From positions 41,029 through 105,028 of the forward strand of contig NZ_JACCDE010000019.1 of the NCBI RefSeq assembly GCF_013415125.1: a stretch of DNA of 64,000 bases. Reading direction: 5' to 3'. The notes under the pieces were generated by a model that saw only the letters and a program-made list of their open reading frames with translations, was not told the origin of the DNA and ran no database searches. Positions 45,836 to 54,352 of this stretch are shown piece by piece (the first letter of the stretch is position 1; the number at the start of each line of letters is the position of its first letter). This stretch comes from Vreelandella glaciei. Its GTDB lineage: Bacteria; Pseudomonadota; Gammaproteobacteria; Pseudomonadales; Halomonadaceae. The position numbers and the translations under genes were made by a program.

Positions 45836-46753
45836 TCACCAAGCAAGCGCCGCAGCGTAATGATCAAGTAATAGCGCACTGAAAACGCCTAATAAGTAGC
45901 GAATTGAGAACCAGAAAGCGCCGATAGGTGCAGTAGCATCGTGACCGCGCCAAACCCGCCAGTTCCAAAACATAAAGCGCGCATTCAGGCTTATCACAAT
46001 GACTAAATAAAGCACCCCACTCATCCCGATCATTACCGGAAGTAGAGTGGTCAATACCGTTAACCAGCCATACAACCAAATTTGTAGCCGTGTAAACGGA
46101 AGACCATGGGTAACAGGCAACATTGGGATGCCTGCTCGTGCATAATCATCACATTTATGAATCGCCAGTGCCCAAAAGTGCGGCGGCGTCCAGGCAAAAA
46201 TAATCAGCATTAGCAACAGCGGCTCAGAAGATACTTGACCAGTAATGGCAACCCAACCTAGCAATGGTGGTGCCGCGCCAGCCACACCTCCAATAACAAT
46301 ATTTTGGGGCGTAGCCCGCTTTAAAAAAGCAGTATAAATCAATGCATAACCAATCAAAGAAGCAGAGGTTAGCGCAGCTGTTAAAACATTAACCTGCCAA
46401 GCTAATAGCGTAACACCTGCAACAGAAAGCAAGCACGCCCAAGACAACGCGATTGTCACGGGTAGCCGTTTACTCGCCACTGGACGACAAGAAGTTCGTG
46501 TCATTACCGCATCCAAATGGCGGTCAATAACATGATTTAAAGCAGCTGCACCACAAGAGGCTAAACCGATACCGGCCAAACTAATAATTACTTTCGTCAG
46601 TGGTGGTAGGCCTTGGGTTGCCAATGCCATCCCCACGGCAGCACACACTAACATGACAACCACTACTTTAATTTTACAGAGCCCAAGCAATTCTCTCCAC
46701 CCCCACACCATTGAAGGCAGAGCTGAAGGTAGTGTCATTGTTATATTTCGCAT
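45836..46753 (-). CDS. ctaB: Protoheme IX farnesyltransferase (heme O synthase)
   Basis: 305 residues from the ATG at 46753, with about eight membrane spans. UbiA-superfamily motifs: NHVIDRHLDAVMTRTSCRPVAS (the DxxxD site near 75-90), and the second Asp-rich loop near HKCDDYARAGIPMLP. It farnesylates heme B to heme O for the terminal oxidase. It follows ctaA by 13 nt; the longer frame would overlap ctaA by ~170 nt. Last gene of the oxidase assembly cluster. Confidence 0.95.
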   Translation of the reverse strand: MRNITMTLPSALPSMVWGWRELLGLCKIKVVVVMLVCAAVGMALATQGLPPLTKVIISLAGIGLASCGAAALNHVIDRHLDAVMTRTSCRPVASKRLPVTIALSWACLLSVAGVTLLAWQVNVLTAALTSASLIGYALIYTAFLKRATPQNIVIGGVAGAAPPLLGWVAITGQVSSEPLLLMLIIFAWTPPHFWALAIHKCDDYARAGIPMLPVTHGLPFTRLQIWLYGWLTVLTTLLPVMIGMSGVLYLVIVISLNARFMFWNWRVWRGHDATAPIGAFWFSIRYLLGVFSALLLDHYAAALAW

Positions 46754-46766
46754 GCGCTCCCCTTCT

Positions 46767-47816
46767 TTAGTCAGCAATAACGTTGCGATAAAACAGATTA
46801 GAGCTCTTTGAAAAAGCGCCAGCTTCATTGTAACGCCAGCACCACCAAGCCCATACCAGACCAACAGAGAGTGCAATGGCCCCTGCCGTATGTAGCAACG
46901 CAAGCCATAAAGGCAGCCATAACAATACGTTAGCGACACCTAAAATAGCTTGCAGCATGTATAGAGAAACCACAATCGCTAGAGGTCTAGCGACATTCTG
47001 CCAATGCCGATATCGTAACCAAAGCGCAACCAACCCGGCTCCTAACATGAGTGCGCCTAAGCGATGAACAACGTGGATAGCAGTGCGTGCATCAGCATGT
47101 AGCTGCCCATGTAAATAATTAGGGCCAACAGTTTGGGTAACATGAAAACCCTCGCTTACATCTAATTCAGGCCACCACTGACCATTACAGGTAGGGAATC
47201 CTTGGCAAGCGATGCCTGCATAGTTGCTAGTCACCCACCCACCCAACGCTAACTGCACCACCAGCAAGCATGCCGCAATACCCCAACAGGCATTGGTTCG
47301 GCGCGGTTCAGTTATGGATTTTTTACGAGCACGACGTAAGTGTAGGTGTAACCAAAAGAACAGTAGTAATACACTCAGCCCACCCAAAAGGTGGAGAGTG
47401 ACGACTTGCGGCCAGAGTTGTAGCGTAACCGTGAAAGCACCGAAGGCACCCTGCAATATAATAACAACTAAGAGCGTCAAACTTAGCCGCCATGGGTAAC
47501 CTGACCGTTGACGCAATGGCCAACCCAGCGCGACAACACTTATTACCGCCAGCCCTAGCAAACTAGCGATGTAGCGATGGGCCATTTCCACCCACGCTTT
47601 AAACGGTTCTAACGGCACATCGGGATGGCGCAGGGTGGCATGATCGCTATCGGGGACCAGCAGCTTTCCATAGCAACCTGGCCAATCAGGACAGCCTAAA
47701 CCAGCATCGACTAACCGTGTCCATGCACCAACCAGCATTACCACTGCGGTAAACAGGGTACCTATTAACGTTAATCGCACTAACCAGCGTAAGCGGCGCT
47801 CATAGGAATCGGGCAT
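46767..47816 (-). CDS. ctaA: Heme A synthase (CtaA/COX15)
   Basis: 349 residues with about eight membrane spans. Conserved features of COX15/CtaA: GAWTRLVDAGLGCPDWPGCYGKL near 26-48 with the cysteine pair, MAHRYIASLLGL (heme histidine), and TAIHVVHRLGALMLGAGL with HTAGAIALSVGLVWA later. It oxidises heme O to heme A in the inner membrane for the aa3-type oxidase. It follows the 169-residue SCO-like gene by 32 nt and precedes ctaB. Confidence 0.95.
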   Translation of the reverse strand: MPDSYERRLRWLVRLTLIGTLFTAVVMLVGAWTRLVDAGLGCPDWPGCYGKLLVPDSDHATLRHPDVPLEPFKAWVEMAHRYIASLLGLAVISVVALGWPLRQRSGYPWRLSLTLLVVIILQGAFGAFTVTLQLWPQVVTLHLLGGLSVLLLFFWLHLHLRRARKKSITEPRRTNACWGIAACLLVVQLALGGWVTSNYAGIACQGFPTCNGQWWPELDVSEGFHVTQTVGPNYLHGQLHADARTAIHVVHRLGALMLGAGLVALWLRYRHWQNVARPLAIVVSLYMLQAILGVANVLLWLPLWLALLHTAGAIALSVGLVWAWWCWRYNEAGAFSKSSNLFYRNVIAD

Positions 47817-47848
47817 GATGCTTCCTTAACAACAAAGATTAGTGCGCT

Positions 47849-48358
47849 TCATAGAGGGTTTACTTTAAAAAGATGCTGTATATCGTCAAGCACGTATTTG
47901 CTCGCGACGTTTTCATCAAATGCTAACGCCGGTCGTCCTGTAGGATCGAGCAACCACACTGAGTTTTCTTTTCGCCATGAAGGAAAACGCTGCCACTCAC
48001 TAGTCACTTCGCCCGGCAATGGTTCAAGCCCCCCGCCGATGCGCAAACGCGTTAATCTTGGCGCCTCGCGTCCTAAAGCACGATGTAGCCGCCACAATTC
48101 ATCCTGGCGAGTTTCACACTGCAGGGTGCAGTCAAATGCCAGAATCCATTTGTCTTCTTCACTCACGGCAGACGTTGTTAATGGCCATTCATGAAGAGCG
48201 GGTAATGCCAGGTCTACATCACCATGTGCCGTATGGTGATCGGGGATGCCAATACGGAACTCGACCATTCCCCAGGCAGCAACCACGGGAGCCGCGAATA
48301 TCGCAAAGATCAGCATTAATTTGAGCCGCTGGCGCCGGATATATTTAGCTTCCTGCAT
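47849..48358 (-). CDS. Conserved cytochrome-oxidase-cluster protein, possibly a degenerate SCO-like protein
   Basis: 169 residues with one N-terminal membrane anchor (about 12-32) and a periplasmic part. A CTLQC segment (near 98) sits where thioredoxin-fold SCO copper chaperones have CxxxC, and the end VWLLDPTGRPALAFDENVASKYVLDDIQHLF resembles the C-terminal strand-helix of SCO proteins. The spacing between the cysteines is CxxxC, as in SCO. I cannot confirm the His ligand. It lies between SURF1 and ctaA, as in Pseudomonas oxidase clusters. A copper or heme delivery role is inferred. Confidence 0.75.
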   Translation of the reverse strand: MQEAKYIRRQRLKLMLIFAIFAAPVVAAWGMVEFRIGIPDHHTAHGDVDLALPALHEWPLTTSAVSEEDKWILAFDCTLQCETRQDELWRLHRALGREAPRLTRLRIGGGLEPLPGEVTSEWQRFPSWRKENSVWLLDPTGRPALAFDENVASKYVLDDIQHLFKVNPL

Positions 48359-48360
48359 AT

Positions 48361-49080
48361 TTATTCACCCTGCTTATTTTTACTCAGTAACGACTCTTCT
48401 TGAGTTGCATCGCAACGCAATTTTCGCCCCCCAAAAAACATTACCACCAGGGCCGCCAGGGCCAGCCCCCACCACTGAAACGCATACCCTATATGCCGGC
48501 TGGGCGGCATAACACTGGCTTCCCACCAAGGAATCAGAACGCCATCGCCCTCACTAGCATGCACCCAGCCCGCATAGCTAAACGACCCTAACGAAGCACG
48601 CCAAGGTTCAAGACTTAACTGCTGCAACCTGACACCTTCTCTATTTTCTCCATATAGTGGCCCGCCCTCTTGTACTTCCTGCCACTCACCGGTCAACTCA
48701 ACACTGCCACTTGGAGTAGTGGCTTGGGGTGGGTCACGATGAGGCCCCGTTGCTAAAAAGCCTCGCTGCACCAACCAAAGCTGACCGAAGCTATCACGCA
48801 GTGGCGTTAGTACTGCTACCCCTAACCTTCCCTCTACAGTCCGATTATCTAAATAGAGGGTATGCTCTGCCAAGTACTCACCCCGTAGGGTTACCTCTGC
48901 TCCTTGGGCTGGCTGCACGGTAGGTTGTACCAATGCAGGTGCCGTTTCGCGAACGGCCAATGCTAATCGCTTGTCATCTGCCCGCTCCCACTGCCATAGT
49001 CCTAAATAGGCGCCTAATGCCACCACCAAACTCCAGAAAAAACACCAGCTATAAAAACGCCATTGTCGAGAGGTTTTCAT
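48361..49080 (-). CDS. SURF1-family cytochrome oxidase assembly protein
   Basis: About 239 residues from the ATG at 49080. Membrane span near the N-terminus (WCFFWSLVVALGAYLGLWQWERADDK, the SURF1 LGxWQ motif) and one near the C-terminus (GYAFQWWGLALAALVVMFF), with VTLRGEYLAEHTLYLDNRTVEGRLGVAVLTPL between. It helps insert heme A into subunit I. An in-frame ATG at 49140 exists but would overlap the divergent DUF2909 gene; the start is uncertain and has no clear ribosome binding site. It precedes the SCO-like gene by 2 nt. Confidence 0.88.
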   Translation of the reverse strand: MKTSRQWRFYSWCFFWSLVVALGAYLGLWQWERADDKRLALAVRETAPALVQPTVQPAQGAEVTLRGEYLAEHTLYLDNRTVEGRLGVAVLTPLRDSFGQLWLVQRGFLATGPHRDPPQATTPSGSVELTGEWQEVQEGGPLYGENREGVRLQQLSLEPWRASLGSFSYAGWVHASEGDGVLIPWWEASVMPPSRHIGYAFQWWGLALAALVVMFFGGRKLRCDATQEESLLSKNKQGE

Positions 49081-49081
49081 C

Positions 49082-49273
49082 ATGTGGTTACAACTACTCA
49101 TTGCCGCTGTATTCGTAGCGATGGTTATCAGCCTCGCCATGGGAGCTGGCTTTTTGCTGCGTGATCACTCTTCGTCTCGCCGCTTGCTTGTGTCTCTTAA
49201 ATGGCGTATCGGACTTGCTTGTTTATTAATGATTCTCATCATATTTGGCTTTTGGTCCGGCCAGCTAGGCTAG
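49082..49273 (+). CDS. DUF2909-type twin-transmembrane protein
   Basis: 63 residues with two membrane spans (about 3-24 and 41-59) and a short basic loop (RDHSSSRRLLVSLKWR). This is the small twin-transmembrane protein usually found between oxidase subunit III and SURF1 in Pseudomonas-like clusters (DUF2909). It is on the strand opposite to the rest of the cluster. GAGAGG lies 8 nt before its ATG, and that ATG overlaps the reverse-strand start of the SURF1 gene. Function unknown; presumably oxidase-related. Confidence 0.85.
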   Translation: MWLQLLIAAVFVAMVISLAMGAGFLLRDHSSSRRLLVSLKWRIGLACLLMILIIFGFWSGQLG

Positions 49274-49278
49274 GCAAT

Positions 49279-50139
49279 TTATAAAACGTAAACGAAAATA
49301 AAGAGTCCAACCCATACCACATCAACGAAATGCCAATACCAACATGAGGCTTCAAAACCAAAATGATTTTCATCGGCAAAATGGCCTTTCACTATTCGTA
49401 CTAACATGGTGGCAAGAATGATTGTGCCGATAATCACATGCAACCCATGAAAGCCGGTCAATATAAAGAACGTTGCGCCAAAAATACCGGCTTCCAATGT
49501 AATACCGTAATGCGCGTAAGCCTCATAATATTCAATGCCTTGAATCATTATAAAGCAGCACCCTAATAGCACGGTACCGGTTAGCCAGTTACGACATGTC
49601 CGCCGGTAACCGACTTTTAAAGCCTCATGGGCAACTGTTAGCGTGATACTTGAAGTGATCAAAATTAGCGTATTAACGAGAGGAAGTTGCCAGGGGCTAA
49701 AAACTTGTTGAGGGCCAGCAATTGAAGCATCGGGTGGGTTCAGCAGGGGCCATGTAGCAACAAAATCTGGCCACAGTAACGCTGAAACCCCTTTAGCGCC
49801 CTCACCACCCAGCCAAGGAAGGGTGAACATCCTTACGTAAAACAACGCCCCAAAAAAAGCGGCGAAAAACATGACTTCTGAAAAAATAAACCAACCCATG
49901 CCCCAGCGAAACGAACGATCCATTTGAGCATCGTAAAGCCCACCACGAGACTCACTGATCACATCCCGAAACCATAGCCCCATCACAGCCACTATGCCCA
50001 ACACGCCTATTAAAACCAGCGGCAGCCCAGTATCGTACACGAGCTTAATGCCGATTCCGGCCATCATTGCACCGAGTGCCACCGAACCGAGAACAGGCCA
50101 CCGACTACTCGCTGGAACGTAATAGCTACCACTGCTCAT
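49279..50139 (-). CDS. ctaE: Cytochrome c oxidase subunit III
   Basis: 286 residues with seven predicted spans and the subunit III signatures FRWGMGWFIFSEVMFFAAFFGALFYVR, TSSITLTVAHEALK, and GFHGLHVIIGTIILATML and EASCWYWHFVDVVWVGLFIFVYVL at the C-terminus. It stabilises subunit I and supports proton uptake. Start overlaps the ctaG stop by 4 nt. Same strand as ctaC, ctaD and ctaG. Confidence 0.97.
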   Translation of the reverse strand: MSSGSYYVPASSRWPVLGSVALGAMMAGIGIKLVYDTGLPLVLIGVLGIVAVMGLWFRDVISESRGGLYDAQMDRSFRWGMGWFIFSEVMFFAAFFGALFYVRMFTLPWLGGEGAKGVSALLWPDFVATWPLLNPPDASIAGPQQVFSPWQLPLVNTLILITSSITLTVAHEALKVGYRRTCRNWLTGTVLLGCCFIMIQGIEYYEAYAHYGITLEAGIFGATFFILTGFHGLHVIIGTIILATMLVRIVKGHFADENHFGFEASCWYWHFVDVVWVGLFIFVYVL

Positions 50140-50771
50140 ATCGTTTCTCCCGCCGCGTTATTGTTCTTTGCTTCGTTTTTGGGATCGTTCTTAACACCGT
50201 GATTGATTATATTATTCAGTGAGGCGGTCTGTATCGCACGTTCAATGGGATACAGGGTATACACCAGCGTGATGGTATTAATATCTGCTGGAAGATCTCG
50301 CGCCAACTGAAACACTAACGGGATCGTCAAGCGCTCATTACCCTGCAACTGTTGCTCTTCAAAACAGAAACAGCTTACTTTGCGTAAATGGCGCGTTGCA
50401 TTTGAAGGGGAAACGCTAGGTACTGCCTGCCCCCAACTTTCTTTATGACTATTATTAGTAAACGTAAAGTCGACTTCTGCCGTTTGCCCCGGATGCACGC
50501 TCATTTGATGCATTTCAACGCTCATCTGCCACGGTAAGCCTGGGCTGCCCCGCGTTATAAATTGCACATTAATGTAACGGGACTCATCTACCTCTTCGTG
50601 CACGATACTTTGTGCCGTAGCATCAACCTTGCCATTGATGCCGGTAATTTGACAAAACACGTCATACAACGGAACTAGCGCAAACGCAAAGGCGAACATA
50701 CCCACTAGCACAGCCATTGTTCTAATAACTGTTCGACGCACGCCTACTTGGTTTTGCTCTCGACTTTCCAT
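50136..50771 (-). CDS. ctaG: Cytochrome c oxidase assembly protein CtaG (Cox11)
   Basis: 211 residues with one N-terminal membrane span (about 15-35) and a periplasmic copper-binding domain. The Cox11 copper motif CFCF is present (VSCFCFEEQQL near 130), with the GKVDATA-type segment FCQITGINGKV before it. It delivers copper to the CuB site of subunit I. It lies between ctaD and ctaE, 41 nt after ctaD. Confidence 0.95.
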   Translation of the reverse strand: MESREQNQVGVRRTVIRTMAVLVGMFAFAFALVPLYDVFCQITGINGKVDATAQSIVHEEVDESRYINVQFITRGSPGLPWQMSVEMHQMSVHPGQTAEVDFTFTNNSHKESWGQAVPSVSPSNATRHLRKVSCFCFEEQQLQGNERLTIPLVFQLARDLPADINTITLVYTLYPIERAIQTASLNNIINHGVKNDPKNEAKNNNAAGETI

Positions 50772-50812
50772 AACACCTCTGGGCCTACTGGCCTGTGTGG
50801 TTTATGTCATTT

Positions 50813-52447
50813 TTAATGGGAAGTACGATGAAAAACCGGCGGTGTTTCAAAGGTGTGCAAGGGTGCGGGACAAGGGACTGTCCACTCTAAATCTTCCGCG
50901 CCCTCCCAAGCTTTTGCTGGCGCTTTTTTACCTCCCCGAACGCACAGGATGATGCCTAAAACAAATAGCAACTGTGAGGCGCCAAAGAAGAAAGCACCAA
51001 TACTGGAAAGTAAGTTAAAGTCGGCAAACTGAAGAGCATAATCGGGAATACGGCGCGGCATACCGGCTAACCCAGCGAAATGCATGGGGAAGAAGGTTAG
51101 GTTGACACCGATAATCGAAAACCAGAAATGCCACTGGGCAAGCCGTTCGTTAGGGTAATGCCCTGTCCATTTCGGCAACCAATAATAAACACCTGCCATG
51201 ATGGCAAAGATGGCCCCAGGGACTAACACATAGTGAAAGTGGGCAACGACGAAGTAAGTATCATGATATTGAAAATCCGCAGGCGCGATCGCCAACATTA
51301 GCCCTGAAAAGCCACCAATAGTGAACAGCACGACAAAGGCAAGGGCAAATAGCATCGGCGATTCAAAACTGATTGAGCCACGAAACAGCGTAGTGACCCA
51401 ATTAAACACTTTCACCCCAGTAGGTACGGCAATCAGCATCGTTGTATACATAAAAAACAGCTCTGCTACTAAAGGCATCCCTACCACAAACATATGATGA
51501 GCCCAGACCAAAAACGATAGAAACGCAATCGCCGCTGTGGCATAAACCATTGATGCATAACCAAACAACGGTTTTCGTGCAAAAGTTGGTATGATCGCAG
51601 AGACAATACCAAAGGCGGGCAGGATCATGATGTACACTTCAGGATGGCCAAACGTCCAGAAGAGATGCTGAAATAGAACTGGGTCGCCCCCACCCGCCGC
51701 GTTAAAGAAACTTGTGCCAAAATTAATATCCATAAGCATCATGGTGATAACTGCCGCTAAAACCGGCATTACCGCGATCAGCAGAAAGGCCGTAATTAAC
51801 CAGGTCCAGACAAAAAGCGGCATATCCATTAAACGCATGCCCGGTGCACGCATGTTTAAAATAGTTGCGATGATATTAATTGCCCCTAATATCGAACTGA
51901 TGCCCGCAAGGTGTAATGAAAGTATAAAAAAGGTCGTAGAGGGAGGCGCATAGTTGGTCGATAGCGGCGCATAAAAAGTCCAGCCGAAATTTGGACCGCC
52001 ACCTGGCATCAAAAGAGTTGAAAGCAGTAGCGTAAAGGCAACCGGAAGCAGCCAGAAACTGAAGTTGTTCAATCGAGGTAGCGCCATGTCTGGCGCGCCG
52101 ATCTGCAGCGGAATCATCCAGTTAGCTAACCCAGTGAATGCCGGCATTACGGCGGCAAACACCATGATCAAACCATGCATCGTGGTCATCTGGTTAAAAA
52201 ATTCAGGCTGGACTAACTGGAGACCCGGTTGGAAAAGCTCGGCCCTCACCACCAAGGCAAAGATACCGCCAACAAAAAACATTGTTAGTGAGAAAATCAG
52301 GTAAAGAGAGCCAATCTCTTTATGATTTGTGGTCAATAACCAGCGTAATATACCTTTCGGCGGCGCAGGATGGGCATGGCTTTGCCCATCGGCGACGGCG
52401 GTAGTGCTATGTTGCACATGTGGCTGAGGGGGCAGTTTGGGCGACAT
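50813..52447 (-). CDS. ctaD: Cytochrome c oxidase subunit I (aa3-type)
   Basis: 544 residues, twelve predicted spans. Heme and copper ligands are visible: HGLIMVFAAVMP (heme a), WTFGHPEVYIMILPAFG (CuB His and cross-linked Tyr), HHMFVVG (CuB), and VAHFHYVLVPGAIFAI (heme a3/a). It reduces oxygen to water and pumps protons. Downstream of ctaC by 48 nt. The N-terminal ~35 residues (HVQHSTTAVADGQSHAHP) are a variable His-rich extension. Confidence 0.97.
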   Translation of the reverse strand: MSPKLPPQPHVQHSTTAVADGQSHAHPAPPKGILRWLLTTNHKEIGSLYLIFSLTMFFVGGIFALVVRAELFQPGLQLVQPEFFNQMTTMHGLIMVFAAVMPAFTGLANWMIPLQIGAPDMALPRLNNFSFWLLPVAFTLLLSTLLMPGGGPNFGWTFYAPLSTNYAPPSTTFFILSLHLAGISSILGAINIIATILNMRAPGMRLMDMPLFVWTWLITAFLLIAVMPVLAAVITMMLMDINFGTSFFNAAGGGDPVLFQHLFWTFGHPEVYIMILPAFGIVSAIIPTFARKPLFGYASMVYATAAIAFLSFLVWAHHMFVVGMPLVAELFFMYTTMLIAVPTGVKVFNWVTTLFRGSISFESPMLFALAFVVLFTIGGFSGLMLAIAPADFQYHDTYFVVAHFHYVLVPGAIFAIMAGVYYWLPKWTGHYPNERLAQWHFWFSIIGVNLTFFPMHFAGLAGMPRRIPDYALQFADFNLLSSIGAFFFGASQLLFVLGIILCVRGGKKAPAKAWEGAEDLEWTVPCPAPLHTFETPPVFHRTSH

Positions 52448-52495
52448 GATACTCTCCGAAATATTGTAGTTGTCTAAATAAGTGGCGCATCAGCA

Positions 52496-53611
52496 TTATT
52501 GGGCAATTAACTCAGCTACTTCTGAAGGCTGCACCACATCTCCCGTATCGTTACCCCAAGCATTTCGCGTATAAGTTACTACAGCAGCAATTTCCACTGG
52601 ATTTAAGGTGCTACGAAAAGCTGGCATTGCAGCACCCGAAACACCGTTGATTACTTTATCGAGATGCCAATCTACATCTTCTATAAGCTGTTGGTTATTT
52701 GCCAGCGCCGGGAAAGCGGGGGGCGAACCCTGCCCTTCAGCTTGGTGACAAGAAGAACAGATTGCTTGGTAAACTGATTCACCACGTTCCGCTAGCTCTT
52801 CCATACCCCACTCACGATCGACTCCCATTGCCTCTTCTGCAGCCGCTTCTTTGCGCTTGGCAAGCCAACCCTCAAACTCCTCTTCTTCCATTGCATGGAC
52901 CACAACGGGCATAAACCCATGATTGACACCACAAAGCTCCGTGCACTGCCCACGGTATATACCAGGCTCATTGATTTTTACCCAATTTTCATTGATAAAG
53001 CCTGGAATTGTGTCTTGTTTAACCGCCAAGTCAGGCACCCACCATGAGTGAATAACGTCATCTGATGTCATCAAAAAACGCACTTTACGATTGATAGGTA
53101 GCACGAGCGGCTCATCCACTTCTAATAAATAGTGCTCTCCTCGCGTCTCAGCGCCACTGATTTGAGTCCGAGGGGTACTCATATTCGAATTAAAAGCGAC
53201 ATCCTCCCCCAGATATTCATAACGCCAACGCCACTGCTGTCCCGTGATCATGACATCTAGCTCTGCATCTGAAGAGTCGTACATATTTTTTAGCGTTGCG
53301 GTAGCAGGGACAGCCATGCCAACCAGAATCAAGACAGGAATAGCCGTCCAAAGCACTTCTACACTGGTGTGCTCATGAAAGTTGGCGGCTTTGGCGCCTT
53401 TGGAGTGGCGGTAGCGAAAGAGGGAGTAAAACATAGCACCAAACACGACGAGGCCGATCACGACACATACCCAAAAAATCGTCATGTGAAGGCCAAAGAT
53501 ATCGGCACTAATATCGGTTACACCAACAGGCATATTCCAATCATTGGCATTAGCCTGCGACCCGCTCGCAGAAAGGGAAATGACTAATAGCCACCGCCAC
53601 GCTGATTGCAT
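52496..53611 (-). CDS. ctaC: Cytochrome c oxidase subunit II fused to cytochrome c (caa3-like)
   Basis: 371 residues with a signal peptide and two spans (about 35-60, 85-105). The CuA site is intact (HSWWVPDL, then GQCTELCGVNHGFMPV). After residue ~265 a class I cytochrome c domain follows with heme motif CSSCH (near 287) and the axial methionine region AAMPAFRSTLNP. Subunit II with a fused cytochrome c receives electrons directly from soluble or membrane donors, as in the Pseudomonas aa3 enzyme. First gene of the structural cluster. Confidence 0.96.
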   Translation of the reverse strand: MQSAWRWLLVISLSASGSQANANDWNMPVGVTDISADIFGLHMTIFWVCVVIGLVVFGAMFYSLFRYRHSKGAKAANFHEHTSVEVLWTAIPVLILVGMAVPATATLKNMYDSSDAELDVMITGQQWRWRYEYLGEDVAFNSNMSTPRTQISGAETRGEHYLLEVDEPLVLPINRKVRFLMTSDDVIHSWWVPDLAVKQDTIPGFINENWVKINEPGIYRGQCTELCGVNHGFMPVVVHAMEEEEFEGWLAKRKEAAAEEAMGVDREWGMEELAERGESVYQAICSSCHQAEGQGSPPAFPALANNQQLIEDVDWHLDKVINGVSGAAMPAFRSTLNPVEIAAVVTYTRNAWGNDTGDVVQPSEVAELIAQ

Positions 53612-53738
53612 AGAAACCTCCAGACTTATTGTTGTTATCTCCTGCCTTTAGATGAGGACAGGATTAAATGAGATATTAGCAGTATAGAAAATATGTGCCA
53701 TTCGTCACGCTTTGCTTACTTAACGCTATCAACGCTTT

Positions 53739-53912
53739 TCAGCGGGCAGCAAACGTTGCCAAAACGATAAGCACCAAAACGAACAGCAATGTAATGACTA
53801 TCCCAGTAACGATGTACGCTGCAGGCTTGCCACTACTAAAGTCTTCCTGTCGCTTTTGGTTACTCTGGACCCCAAGCAAGGCCGCTAATACTGACTTCAC
53901 CACTGACCACAT
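53739..53912 (-). CDS. DUF2970-type small membrane protein
   Basis: 57 residues from the ATG at 53912, preceded by GGAGG. The opening MWSVVKSVLAALLGVQS is followed by the short soluble segment NQKRQEDFSSGKPAAYIV and a single C-terminal span (VTGIVITLLFVLVLIVLA). This pattern fits the DUF2970 family, often found near oxidase genes. Its function is unknown. It reads towards ctaC, with 127 nt between. Confidence 0.85.
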   Translation of the reverse strand: MWSVVKSVLAALLGVQSNQKRQEDFSSGKPAAYIVTGIVITLLFVLVLIVLATFAAR

Positions 53913-54112
53913 AAAACCTCCGATTAGGGCTGGTGTGACAACGCACATTGAGGATTCATGGTTAACATTCATTATCATAGACAGACAAAGGTATTACGTT
54001 TGGATAAACGGAAAAAATCTAAGCATTTACAGGCAGGTAAATGGCAATCTATAGTTCCGATTATGCGATACTAATTTCCCCCAGGATCAAGCGCCACCCA
54101 ATGGAGTGACTT

Positions 54113-54325
54113 ATGCTCAAGCGCCACCTCGCCTTACCCATCACACTGTTTGTGATTATTCCACTGCTACTGGCAGGCTGTACGACTTACACTTGGCCGG
54201 ATGGGTCTCAGGAAACCGTCATCGGCGTGGTGCCTGAAGAAGAGAATCAACGCTATGAGGAAGAACGCGTAGATGGCGTGCGCTATCGCATTCCAGATGA
54301 AACCCCGGAAAAGCGCAGCGAGTAA
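54113..54325 (+). CDS. Small lipoprotein of unknown function
   Basis: 70 residues with a lipoprotein signal peptide, lipobox LLAGC (C23). The short mature part is hydrophilic and acidic (EEENQRYEEERVDGVRYRIPDETPEKRSE). I recognise no family. It is a single gene convergent with hrpB, whose 3' end is 27 nt away. GGAG precedes the ATG. Confidence 0.75.
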   Translation: MLKRHLALPITLFVIIPLLLAGCTTYTWPDGSQETVIGVVPEEENQRYEEERVDGVRYRIPDETPEKRSE

Positions 54326-54352
54326 TTAGCGAAGTGTAGGTAGCGAAACCGG

